DNA of 64,000 nucleotides, from the NCBI GenBank assembly GCA_014381985.1, contig JACNKP010000070.1:1-64000 (forward strand), written 5' to 3'. Source of the DNA: SAR92 clade bacterium. Its GTDB lineage: Bacteria; Pseudomonadota; Gammaproteobacteria; Pseudomonadales; Porticoccaceae. The notes beneath the pieces are model-generated. The model was not told where the DNA came from. It did no database searches and saw only the letters and a list, made by a program, of their open reading frames with translations. The position numbers were made by a program, and so were the translations under genes. Below, piece by piece: positions 40,520-47,688 of the stretch (the first letter of the stretch is position 1; each line of letters begins with the position of its first letter).

Positions 40520-41536
40520 GTGGAAATTAAGCAGGCTTTACTGTTAATTATTAATCAGGAGGATCTAACTAGAGACGCGATGCGCGACGTCATGCGTCAG
40601 ATCATGTCTGGTGGAGCCAGCGATGCCCAAATAGGTGCTTTTTTAGTCGCGCTGCGCATCAAAGGTGAGTCCATTGATGAAATCACAGGCGCTGTCGAAG
40701 TGATGCGTGAGCTTGTCATAGGTGTTGAAATTTACGGCGATAATTTAGTTGATATTGTGGGCACTGGAGGTGACGAATCTAATCTATTCAATGTTTCTAC
40801 GGCTTCAACCTTTGTTGTGGCAGCGGCTGGTGGGCGCGTAGCAAAACATGGGAATCGCTCGGTAAGTAGTAAAAGCGGTGCCGCTGATGTGCTTGAAGCG
40901 GCAGGTGTCAATCTGAATCTGAATGCCGAGCAGGTAGCGCAGTGTGTTGACCAGATAGGCGTTGGGTTTATGTATGCACCTTCTCACCACAGCGCGATGA
41001 AACATGCCGTTGGACCGAGAAAGGAGTTAGCACTAAGAACAATTTTTAATATTCTTGGGCCTATGACGAATCCGGCGGCGGTTAAACGACAGCTCATAGG
41101 CGTTTATGACCGAGCCTTATGCCGGCCTATGGCAGAGGTGCTTGGTCGATTGGGGGCAGAGCATGTAATGGTGGTGCACTCGGCAGACGGATTGGATGAG
41201 ATTAGTATCGCGGCAGAAACATTTGTTGCAGAGTTTAAAGACGGGCTACTTACTGAATATAGCGTATTCCCAGATGACTATTTTAATGAGCGACAATCAC
41301 TAAGCGGATTATCTGTTCTGGATGCCCAAGAATCGCTTTCCATAATCACTTCGGCACTTGGCGGAGAATTGCCCTCCGCGGCTAACTTAATCGCCCTTAA
41401 TGCTGGCGCAGCACTCTATGTCGCTGGATGTGCAGAATCTATTCAAGACGGATTTGCCATGGCGCAGCAGTCAATTACGTCTGGAGCGGCGAGCGCAAAA
41501 ATAGATCAACTTGTGATGCTTACCAATAGTATTTAG
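40520..41536 (+). CDS. trpD: Anthranilate phosphoribosyltransferase
   Basis: Joins anthranilate to PRPP, 338 aa. The PRPP-binding [33 protein letters not shown] and [14 protein letters not shown] motifs are conserved. Start GTG at 40520, spaced 9 bases from GGAGG, three bases after the trpG stop. Part of trpEGDC. Confidence 0.96.
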   Translation: MEIKQALLLIINQEDLTRDAMRDVMRQIMSGGASDAQIGAFLVALRIKGESIDEITGAVEVMRELVIGVEIYGDNLVDIVGTGGDESNLFNVSTASTFVVAAAGGRVAKHGNRSVSSKSGAADVLEAAGVNLNLNAEQVAQCVDQIGVGFMYAPSHHSAMKHAVGPRKELALRTIFNILGPMTNPAAVKRQLIGVYDRALCRPMAEVLGRLGAEHVMVVHSADGLDEISIAAETFVAEFKDGLLTEYSVFPDDYFNERQSLSGLSVLDAQESLSIITSALGGELPSAANLIALNAGAALYVAGCAESIQDGFAMAQQSITSGAASAKIDQLVMLTNSI

Positions 41537-41558
41537 CTTGACCAAAAGAGAGACACGC

Positions 41559-42359
41559 ATGACTGCAGAAAAACCGACCATATTAAAGAAGATTTTAGCG
41601 CGAAAGCGGGTAGAAGTTGCCGAGCGCGTTGCCTTGGTGCCTCTATCTTTTTTGATTGAAAATTTGGTAACAGCCTCTAAGCCTAGAGGTTTCACTGCGG
41701 CGGTTAAGGCAAAGATAAGCGTCGGGGAATCAGCTGTTATTGCAGAAATCAAAAAAGCTTCTCCGAGTAAAGGTGTCATCCGCAACAATTTCGATCCAGC
41801 ACAGATTGCTAAGAGTTATGAAAAGGGAGGAGCCTGTTGCCTATCTGTATTGACTGACATAGATTTCTTTCAGGGCTCAGATGCTCACCTGCAAGCGGCT
41901 CGCGAGGCATGCAACCTGCCGGTTATCCGAAAAGATTTTATTGTTGATGAATACCAGATTTACGAGGCTCGCGTGTTAGGTGCCGACTGTATTTTGTTGA
42001 TTGTCGCTGCTCTTGATGAAATACAGCTAAAGCAGTTACATAAACTTGCGGTATCTCTTGGGATGGATGTGCTAGTTGAGGTGCATAATGAATATGAATT
42101 AGAGATAGCTATTCAGTTAGAGAACACCCTGATTGGGGTTAATAACCGTAATTTGCATACCTTTGAGGTTTCTTTGGAAAACACTTATCGGTTGCTGGAT
42201 AAAATGCCTTCTAAAGCAATAGTGGTGACAGAGAGCGGTATTCACACCTCTGCTGATGTTATTGCAATGCGTAAGAGAAATGTTCAGGGGTTTTTAGTGG
42301 GCGAAGCATTCATGCGAAGTGAGCAGCCTGGCGAGAAATTGAAAGAATTATTCAGTTAG
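41559..42359 (+). CDS. trpC: Indole-3-glycerol-phosphate synthase
   Basis: TIM-barrel enzyme forming indoleglycerol phosphate, 266 aa, not fused to Trp[29 protein letters not shown] (catalytic Lys), [28 protein letters not shown] and [12 protein letters not shown] are typical. ATG at 41559 was chosen over TTG at 41538. It is the last gene of the cluster; trpF, trpA and trpB are elsewhere. The vfr gene faces it. Confidence 0.95.
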   Translation: MTAEKPTILKKILARKRVEVAERVALVPLSFLIENLVTASKPRGFTAAVKAKISVGESAVIAEIKKASPSKGVIRNNFDPAQIAKSYEKGGACCLSVLTDIDFFQGSDAHLQAAREACNLPVIRKDFIVDEYQIYEARVLGADCILLIVAALDEIQLKQLHKLAVSLGMDVLVEVHNEYELEIAIQLENTLIGVNNRNLHTFEVSLENTYRLLDKMPSKAIVVTESGIHTSADVIAMRKRNVQGFLVGEAFMRSEQPGEKLKELFS

Positions 42360-42424
42360 TATTACGCTAGCGACAAAGCTGGCACAGAAAATATTACCGA
42401 TGAGATTGTAATTGAGGCTATGTT

Positions 42425-43060
42425 TCATCGAGCACCGAGAAGGACTATAGTTTTTCCTGCAACAGTTATAAGACCGTGGTTTTCAAGTTGTTTTATCACT
42501 CGTCCGGCCATTTCACGCGAACAAACCGCAATGCGGCCAATTTCCTGGCGCGTGATCTTAATTTGCATCCCGTCTGGGTGAGTCATGGCATCAGGTTGCT
42601 TTGCAAGATCTTTAAGTACCTGAGTAATACGGCCAGTGACACTTAAGAACGCTAAATCACTTGCTTTTTGGGTCGTTTCCCTAAGTCTCTTAGCAACCTG
42701 CTGGGCCACCGAAAATAAAATGTCAGGTTCTTTTTGATAAAGCGCCCTGAACTTTGAGTAGCTAATTTCACAGACTTCACAGTCAGTTTTAGTTTTAACC
42801 CAAGCACTACGAGGGTGCTCTTCAAAAAGGCCCATCTCTCCAAAAAATTGACCTGGATTGAGGTAGGTGACTATCATATCTTTTTCGTCATTTCCATCTT
42901 CCACTAAGACGCTAACAGTTCCTTTAACGAGATAATAGAGGATATCTGCTTTGTCACCGGCATAGATAATCGTACTTTTTGCTGGATAACGTCTTCTATG
43001 AAAGTTAGATAGAAATAACTTTTCGCTATTAACGGCAATTGGCAGCACTGACATAGTCAT
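42425..43060 (-). CDS. vfr: Vfr/CRP-type cAMP-binding regulator
   Basis: A 211-residue CRP-family regulator. The cyclic-nucleotide domain has [19 protein letters not shown], close to the cAMP pocket of CRP/Vfr (Gly-Glu, Arg-Ser). The C-terminal helix-turn-helix reads [20 protein letters not shown]; recognition-helix Arg-Glu and Arg are kept as in CRP. vfr next to trpC is also the order in Pseudomonas aeruginosa. ATG at 43060. It likely controls catabolic and surface functions, possibly type IV pili. Confidence 0.92.
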   Translation of the reverse strand: MTMSVLPIAVNSEKLFLSNFHRRRYPAKSTIIYAGDKADILYYLVKGTVSVLVEDGNDEKDMIVTYLNPGQFFGEMGLFEEHPRSAWVKTKTDCEVCEISYSKFRALYQKEPDILFSVAQQVAKRLRETTQKASDLAFLSVTGRITQVLKDLAKQPDAMTHPDGMQIKITRQEIGRIAVCSREMAGRVIKQLENHGLITVAGKTIVLLGAR

Positions 43061-43212
43061 GATAGTTCCTAAATTATAGATCTATGGTGGTACCAGCAAA
43101 TTTATCGCTTCCACCATTGCCTCAGTAGCAGTGAATAGTAACTCTTTATTATGCGCTTGTGTATATATATCCAAAAAAGAAACAATGGGGGGTGCGATTT
43201 AAAAGCAATGGC

Positions 43213-43242
43213 TAAAAAAAGGTTAAAAAAAGGTTAAAAAAA
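43213..43242. repeat. Short A-rich tandem repeat, 11-bp unit
   Basis: The unit TAAAAAAAGGT occurs twice in direct succession (43213-43234), and a third, altered copy runs into the terminator stem. On the minus strand this gives three U-tracts of seven or eight in a row right after the unit A terminator hairpin. Confidence 0.7.
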
Positions 43243-43262
43243 AGGGACCTTAGGAGGTCCCT
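43236..43262 (-). terminator. Terminator of transcription unit A
   Basis: AGGGACCT (43243-43250) pairs with AGGTCCCT (43255-43262) around loop TAGG. On the minus strand eight U's follow. A second small hairpin (ATCCT/AGGAT, 43269-43284) precedes it. The whole block is copied at 43596-43645. Confidence 0.85.
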
Positions 43263-43356
43263 ATAAAAATCCTATAGCAAGGATTAAGAGGGGTTTGGTT
43301 CAAGCTGAATTTGGTTGTACTATTTTTAGAGCCACTAAGTGGGCTGGTTCTTCTTA

Positions 43357-43461
43357 TTACTTATTTTTTACTTCGGGTGCTTTCAATTTAGCGAAGTCAT
43401 CTTTCGCAATTGCAGCTCCTGCTAGTCCAGTGAAGCCTATTAGCAAATACACGAGCGTCAT
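43357..43461 (-). CDS. 34-residue single-span membrane peptide
   Basis: The peptide starts MTLVYLLIGFTGLAGAAIAK, a clear hydrophobic span of about 18 residues, and ends with a charged tail (DDFAKLKAPEVKNK). ATG at 43461 is nine bases behind AAGG; an in-frame ATG at 43467 would add two residues but sits too close to that site. The 11-codon frame upstream ends in an ATGA overlap with this start. It lies between the unit A promoter and terminator. I recognise no family; a regulatory or toxin-like small membrane protein is possible. Confidence 0.6.
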   Translation of the reverse strand: MTLVYLLIGFTGLAGAAIAKDDFAKLKAPEVKNK

Positions 43462-43493
43462 TTCCATTTTCCTTGATTATTTGAGAGCGTCAT
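43458..43493 (-). CDS. Possible 11-codon upstream ORF of unit A
   Basis: ATG at 43493 begins MTLSNNQGKWK and ends with a TGA overlapping the ATG of the 34-codon gene (ATGA). Both frames begin with the same ten bases, AATGACGCTC, repeated 32 bases apart. GGAG lies only two bases before the start, so translation may be weak. It could couple or modulate expression of the main frame. Confidence 0.3.
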   Translation of the reverse strand: MTLSNNQGKWK

Positions 43494-43508
43494 TGCTCCA
43501 ATGCATGC

Positions 43509-43551
43509 ACTATATTGCTCGAGAGGTCATGATGCAAATGCATTGTATGCA
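43509..43551 (-). promoter_or_regulatory. Unit A promoter with LysR-type T-N11-A box
   Basis: On the minus strand TTGCAT (43537-43532) and TATAGT (43514-43509) are 17 bases apart. One base upstream of the -35 lies TGCATTGTATGCA (43539-43551), a T-N11-A dyad of the form TGCA-N5-TGCA. The copy at 43757-43799 has the same spacing in every part, offset by exactly 248 bases. Confidence 0.65.
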
Positions 43552-43595
43552 TCAACTATATGCAAAAATGGTATGACCTTGCGAAAATTTAAAAT

Positions 43596-43624
43596 AAAAA
43601 AAAGGGACCTTAGAAAGGTCCCTT
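43596..43624 (-). terminator. Terminator of transcription unit B
   Basis: AAAGGGACCT (43601-43610) pairs with AGGTCCCTTT (43615-43624); on the minus strand a run of U's follows. A second hairpin, ATCCTG/CAGGAT (43631-43645), lies just before it. Homologous to the unit A terminator. Confidence 0.85.
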
Positions 43625-43750
43625 TGAAAAATCCTGTAGCAGGATTAAGAGGGGTAATGGTCGCGAACGAATTTGGTCGTACCGTCTCAAGTTAAAGTCT
43701 AAACCTAGTTCTTATCTGTTGGATCTAGAAACTCTAATAACTACATCGAG
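43597..43750 (-). ncRNA. Putative small RNA (unit B)
   Basis: Between the unit B promoter and its terminator lie about 150 bases with no ORF that has a start and ribosome site; the only frame of note would run into the terminator. The 3' half matches unit A (43682 down to 43601), including two hairpins and the U-tract. Best read as a terminator-bounded small RNA divergent from the lysR gene. No known RNA family recognised. Confidence 0.5.
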
Positions 43751-43756
43751 GTTGCT

Positions 43757-43799
43757 AATATAGTCGCTCACAATGCATAATCCAAATGCATTGATTGCA
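43757..43799 (-). promoter_or_regulatory. Unit B promoter with LysR-type T-N11-A box
   Basis: TTGGAT (43785-43780) and TATATT (43762-43757) on the minus strand are 17 bases apart. TGCATTGATTGCA (43787-43799), a T-N11-A dyad, lies one base upstream. The region between it and the lysR ATG (43800-43840) is shared by both divergent genes, the usual place for LysR-family operators. Confidence 0.65.
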
Positions 43800-43840
43800 T
43801 GAACTATATGCGTTTTTGGTATACCTGTTAAGAGGCTCAG

Positions 43841-44797
43841 ATGAACTTACAAAAGCTTTCCCGACTTGACTTGAATCTATTGGTTTCACTACAGGCTCTG
43901 CTTGAAGAGAAAAGTGTTACACGCGCCGCAGCGCGCCTATTTATTAGTCAGCCAGCTATGAGTCGCGTGCTGCAGCGATTGCGTTATCAACTTGACGATC
44001 CGCTGTTCACGCGAACCGGCAATGAGCTGGTCCCGACCCCAAAAGCAAGGGATCTGCAGCAACGGTTACCAAGATTACTCGATGGGATTCTGGATATGGT
44101 TAGTGAGGGTGAATTTGACCCCACAACTTATGTTGGTGAGATTACCATTGCTGTACCCGAATTTGTCGCTATCTCTTTGATATCACAATTAACTAAAGTG
44201 ATTACTCAATATGCGCCAGGATTAATCTTATCTATCTCAAGTGAAACTGACTCGGTGGAAGGTGAGCTAGCAGAAGGAGTCTTAGACTTTGCGATCGATA
44301 TTGAAAAGACGATGACAGGCGATATCACCACAACACCATTGGCTATTTTTACCCCATCAATTTGGATGCGTGAAGGCCACCCTTTAGCCCATAAAGAAAC
44401 AGTCACACTGACCGAAATTCTTGAATATCCGTTTATTCAATATTATCTGCTAATCTCCAAGAGGGTCAGCGCAAGAACTGATGCTCGATTTGATCGAGCG
44501 CTTCGAGAGTTAGGCCTCAAACGCAAAAAGACTTTAGTGACTAATCAGTTGATGACAGCAATGGAAACCGTATGTGACACCGATTGCCTCATGGTTGCGG
44601 CTAAGTACGGCGAGACTATGGAGCGAGAAATGCATCGCATTATTCGTAAGCGATACCCGGCGGATATTCCCCACGAAGGTAAAATAAAATTAGTCTTACT
44701 TCAGCATAAGCGCACTTCTGGTTCGCCAATTCATCAGTGGCTTTCTGAGAGGATAGTGGGATTGATTCAAGAGAGAGAGACAATCATCGACGTCTAA
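43841..44797 (+). CDS. LysR-type regulator of a duplicated small-RNA/peptide cassette
   Basis: A 318-residue LysR family protein closest in style to the NodD/PcpR/LeuO group: LDLNLLVSLQALLEEKSVTR then AAARLFISQPAMSRVLQRLR for the winged helix (residues 8-65), and GEITIAVPEFVAISLISQL for the start of the effector domain. ATG at 43841 follows AGAGG. It is divergent from two homologous promoters that carry T-N11-A boxes, so it is the obvious candidate regulator. The inducer is unknown. Confidence 0.85.
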   Translation: MNLQKLSRLDLNLLVSLQALLEEKSVTRAAARLFISQPAMSRVLQRLRYQLDDPLFTRTGNELVPTPKARDLQQRLPRLLDGILDMVSEGEFDPTTYVGEITIAVPEFVAISLISQLTKVITQYAPGLILSISSETDSVEGELAEGVLDFAIDIEKTMTGDITTTPLAIFTPSIWMREGHPLAHKETVTLTEILEYPFIQYYLLISKRVSARTDARFDRALRELGLKRKKTLVTNQLMTAMETVCDTDCLMVAAKYGETMEREMHRIIRKRYPADIPHEGKIKLVLLQHKRTSGSPIHQWLSERIVGLIQERETIIDV

Positions 44798-44821
44798 GGC
44801 GATGTTCTAGACGTCGATGAT
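44783..44821. repeat. Perfect 14-bp inverted repeat at the lysR stop
   Basis: ATCATCGACGTCTA (44783-44796) and TAGACGTCGATGAT (44808-44821) are exact complements around an 11-base loop. The left arm includes the last codons of the regulator and part of its TAA. There is no U-tract on either side, so it is not a standard intrinsic terminator. The convergent gene stops 25 bases away. Confidence 0.7.
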
Positions 44822-44845
44822 AAAATCAAAGGCGCTATAGGGATT

Positions 44846-45985
44846 TTATGCCGCGTCAGAAAATTGCGTTATCGGTCGATTTCGCCCGGCTAAAACAAAT
44901 ACGACACCATAAAGTACAACTTGGAGCGCAAATATAGATATCCAATCGTCACTGCTGGCAGGACGCCAAACTAAGATATAGCCAATCAGAGCTATGCCCG
45001 CGGAACCACCGCTTATCAAAAGGCCAGTCATCGAATTAGCTATAACTCGTGATTTAACACGTTTGTTTAACTGCCAATGAAGGCGATTGTGCAGGTGGTC
45101 ATTATCAGCGGAAAATGGTGAGCGCCCTGAGGCAAGTCTTCGAGCTATGCTGGCCACAAAGTCAAGACAGGGGTAGGCAAGTAATACAGCCATAAATGAA
45201 GCGGAAAAAACTCCATCAGCAACACCATTTAGGCCGTACAGGGCAATGATAGCTCCTAGACCATAGCTACCCATATCGCCAAGGAAAAACCATCCTGAAA
45301 TGATATTAAACACGAGGAACATAGAGCAGGTGAAGAACAGTAACCCTTCGACGGGGCGCCCATATTCTATAAAGAAGACCGTAAAAACCGCCGTCGCAAT
45401 CCCGGGTACTAAGCCATTGGCGCCGTCGGACATATTAAACGCATTGATAAATCCGACGCAAAAAATGGTCGCAGATGCCCAGGCGATCGCCGGTACCTCG
45501 AGTAGTTGATCAATCACTTCTAGGCCGACATTTTCTGGAATAAGGGTTGGCCAAGCCAATAGCAGTAGGCCAAATACTACAAACTTACATAAAAGTCGCA
45601 ACGCTGGACTCAAAAAATCTGCCTTAATGTCCTCACATAAGCCAAGACAAGCACACAAAAAGACAGCGAACCAAAGTGCAAGGTCTAGATTAGAGCGGAC
45701 CACGCCGGGGGTGTAGTCGGTTAGTAGCACCATACCCAAAGCATGAGAGCCGAGTAGTAATGTTATAGCTAAACCGCCAAGTCGAGAGGATTCAATAACA
45801 CTTATACCATGGCTTGAAGCTTGATCTCGGCCCGCTGCTAGGTATGAAAGTAGTCGCATCAAAAGAATGGCGCCTACTCCCATGAGGCCGAATGCCCATA
45901 GGGCAATTAAGCACATAATGATTAATTTTAAGTCGTTTTTGTCTAGGGGCCGTGAAAAGGCGGAGTCGTTGTCTTTTGTTAGCAT
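44846..45985 (-). CDS. WecA/MraY-family polyprenyl-phosphate sugar-phosphate transferase
   Basis: A 379-residue membrane protein with about ten spans, of the family that moves a HexNAc-1-phosphate onto undecaprenyl phosphate. The conserved loops are visible: CEDIKADFLSPALRLL, NAFNMSDGANGLVPG (catalytic Asp), FFLGDMGSYGLGA and SPFSADNDHLHNRLHW with the His box. It may start O-antigen or exopolysaccharide synthesis. No other sugar genes adjoin it. ATG at 45985, overlapping the end of the small upstream gene. Confidence 0.82.
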   Translation of the reverse strand: MLTKDNDSAFSRPLDKNDLKLIIMCLIALWAFGLMGVGAILLMRLLSYLAAGRDQASSHGISVIESSRLGGLAITLLLGSHALGMVLLTDYTPGVVRSNLDLALWFAVFLCACLGLCEDIKADFLSPALRLLCKFVVFGLLLLAWPTLIPENVGLEVIDQLLEVPAIAWASATIFCVGFINAFNMSDGANGLVPGIATAVFTVFFIEYGRPVEGLLFFTCSMFLVFNIISGWFFLGDMGSYGLGAIIALYGLNGVADGVFSASFMAVLLAYPCLDFVASIARRLASGRSPFSADNDHLHNRLHWQLNKRVKSRVIANSMTGLLISGGSAGIALIGYILVWRPASSDDWISIFALQVVLYGVVFVLAGRNRPITQFSDAA

Positions 45986-46326
45986 AATGGCCCTTCAGCA
46001 TGGTTCACAATGGCGGCAAGGTCTACCAGGCCACCATTCTTGCTGATGCACATTAGTGATGTAGATTCAGGGGTTAAAGATTGGCCAGTGTGGGCGCTCG
46101 CTTGAGATTTTATAAGAGTACTTTTCCCTGTGGTCGCTATCTTAAATATAGCTATAGCCCCTAACTGCCCCACCGCTAGTGATTTAGCCTTAGATATAGA
46201 TGACAAAAAGCCTTCATAGTCTTCACTCTGGACAAATTTAGACTTGCTCAGTTGAGCCATAAAATTAAGCCCAATAGATGAGCATAGAACCATCATCAAG
46301 GTAATAACCAGATATCTTGAAAACAT
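45979..46326 (-). CDS. Small exported protein of unknown function
   Basis: A 115-residue protein with an N-terminal hydrophobic segment (MFSRYLVITLMMVLCSSIGL) that is a signal peptide or anchor. The rest is polar, rich in Ser, Lys and Ala, and contains two cysteines near the C-terminus (SLMCISKNGG and EGPLC). I recognise no family. ATG at 46326 follows GAGAAAG; TTG at 46341 would add five residues. Its stop overlaps the sugar-phosphate transferase gene by 7 bases, so the two are coupled. Confidence 0.6.
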   Translation of the reverse strand: MFSRYLVITLMMVLCSSIGLNFMAQLSKSKFVQSEDYEGFLSSISKAKSLAVGQLGAIAIFKIATTGKSTLIKSQASAHTGQSLTPESTSLMCISKNGGLVDLAAIVNHAEGPLC

Positions 46327-46449
46327 GTTTGACTTTCTCAAAGCTATTTAACAGTGGGCGCAATAATATCTGAGGCGCCATTAATTCATAGTAGCATAAT
46401 TAGCACTCAAATTTGCGTAGAAATGCTAATGTATCAAGATTAAAGACGC

Positions 46450-47094
46450 TTATAATCGATAGCTGCTTAGGGTCATAGCCGATGAGGCTAACGTCATTAA
46501 CTTTTTAACGGGAGAAGGAAATTCATAGCCCCCAGCATCACGAGCTGCCTGTGCATGACGTCGTTCATCGACGAGCATTTCTTCGACGATAGCCCGACTT
46601 TTTAAGTCTTCTTTCGGTAAGTCAGAAAGATGCTTACTTAAATGGGCTGACACTTGATCTTCAGTTGCAGCGACGAACCCTAAGCTTAGTTTGTCATTAA
46701 TTAGGCCGGCTCCTGCGCCAAGGCTAAAAGACATTGCATACCAAATTGGATTTAGAAGACTAGTCTGGCCACCAAGTTTTTTAATTCGTTCTTCACACCA
46801 AGCCAAGTGATCGATTTCCTCTGCGGCTGAATGCTTCATTTGGTCGCGTACTTCAGGCAGTTTTGCGGTTAGCGCTTGACCTTGATAGAGCGCTTGAGCA
46901 CAGACTTCACCGGTATGATTAACGCGCATCAGACCAATCGTATGGGCGCGATCTTTATCGTTAAGGTTGGTATCTGCGATGGTATCCGCAGGAGATTTTC
47001 GCTCAGGGAGAGGCGCGCTGCTAAAGGCCGTGCGTAGACCTTGATCAAGCTGCGTTAAAATTTTGTCGAGCCCTGTTAATTTGCGATCAGTCAC
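46450..47094 (-). CDS. coq7: Ubiquinone biosynthesis hydroxylase Coq7
   Basis: Di-iron hydroxylase that adds the last ring hydroxyl in ubiquinone synthesis, 214 aa. Two sets of iron ligands are visible: MRVNHTGEVCAQALYQGQ, HSAAEEIDHLAWCEERI, ATEDQVSAHL and VEEMLVDERRHAQAA. Start GTG at 47094; the nearby ATGs are out of frame. It stands where pseudomonads also keep coq7, near vfr. Confidence 0.94.
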   Translation of the reverse strand: MTDRKLTGLDKILTQLDQGLRTAFSSAPLPERKSPADTIADTNLNDKDRAHTIGLMRVNHTGEVCAQALYQGQALTAKLPEVRDQMKHSAAEEIDHLAWCEERIKKLGGQTSLLNPIWYAMSFSLGAGAGLINDKLSLGFVAATEDQVSAHLSKHLSDLPKEDLKSRAIVEEMLVDERRHAQAARDAGGYEFPSPVKKLMTLASSAMTLSSYRL

Positions 47095-47114
47095 GAAACA
47101 TCATCCAAGTGTCT

Positions 47115-47664
47115 TCAAGAGTCTATTGTATCCATTTTTAACTTGTTCTTCCTAGCGATAAATATAGGTAGATAAATTAGGGTAAAAAAGACCATGGCCA
47201 AGCCCTCTGTGACTATTATGTAGAATGGCCAGGGACCGAAAAAATCCAGCAACGAGCGGTTAACGGGCTTTGCTCATCATATAAAAAAATTAGCGTCCAA
47301 CCAAAGGTTAATGGGTATCAAGCACAGGATATAGATATTCAGCCACACAAATGTGCGCAAAATGCCCTTTGCTCTGGGGTAGAGTTTAAACGAGAGCAGG
47401 AGATGAACCGTCACAACAATCAGACCACAGTGAACAATCCAATATTTAAAGAACCCATAACTGGGGTAGCCACCGTCCGGATCCGGCGTAATTATTGCTT
47501 GCAATGTGCCCGACAAGACGAAGAAATAGACGATTTCAAAGCGCCGAGCAGTATTTACGAAGATCATTACAAAGAGGATAAAAACAATCACCGCACCGAG
47601 ATGCGACTGACTAAGCGATGTAAAACCAATATCAGCGCTAAAAAGACGTTATCGCTGAACACAT
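47115..47664 (-). pseudogene. Decayed TIGR02206/YwaF-like membrane protein gene
   Basis: The middle fragment (47277-47591) encodes FFVLSGTLQAIITPDPDGGY and LLLSFKLYPRAKGIL, typical of the YwaF/TMEM164-like family. Downstream in the same frame, past two consecutive TGA codons (47274-47279), it continues AKPVNRSLLDFFGPWPFYI, the family C-terminus, ending at 47115. At the 5' end an ATG at 47664 with GGAGAG runs into a stop one base out of frame at a T run (TCTTTTTAG). About 55 residues between the first spans and the LSGTLQA segment also appear to be missing. Family name from memory. Confidence 0.6.
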
Positions 47665-47688
47665 AACTCTCCTTTACTGAATCCGGAA

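Larger units (their letters stand above)
43243..43577 (-). repeat. Transcription unit A (copy 1 of a duplicated cassette)
   Basis: This segment and 43601-43832 are diverged copies of one cassette. The 3' parts match (43243-43320 with 43601-43682: two hairpins, then AGGATTAAGAGGGGT and GAATTTGGT-GTAC). The promoter parts match (about 43505-43577 with 43750-43832, including AACTATATGC and TGGTAT). The middle differs: unit A is about 110 bases longer between promoter and terminator and carries a 34-codon gene. Confidence 0.75.

Noticed and set aside
43295-43576. A 93-residue plus-strand frame across unit A
   Set aside because: It crosses the putative promoter and box of unit A and has no ribosome site; the terminators with U-tracts point to transcription of the minus strand.
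43501-43695. A 64-residue plus-strand frame across the unit A promoter and unit B terminator
   Set aside because: It runs through a strong terminator hairpin. A short stretch of similar residues with the other plus-strand frame follows from the DNA duplication, not from coding.
43210-43840. A mobile element explaining the repeats near lysR
   Set aside because: There are no terminal inverted repeats around a transposase gene, and the repeats consist of promoter and terminator parts in the same orientation, which fits tandem duplication.
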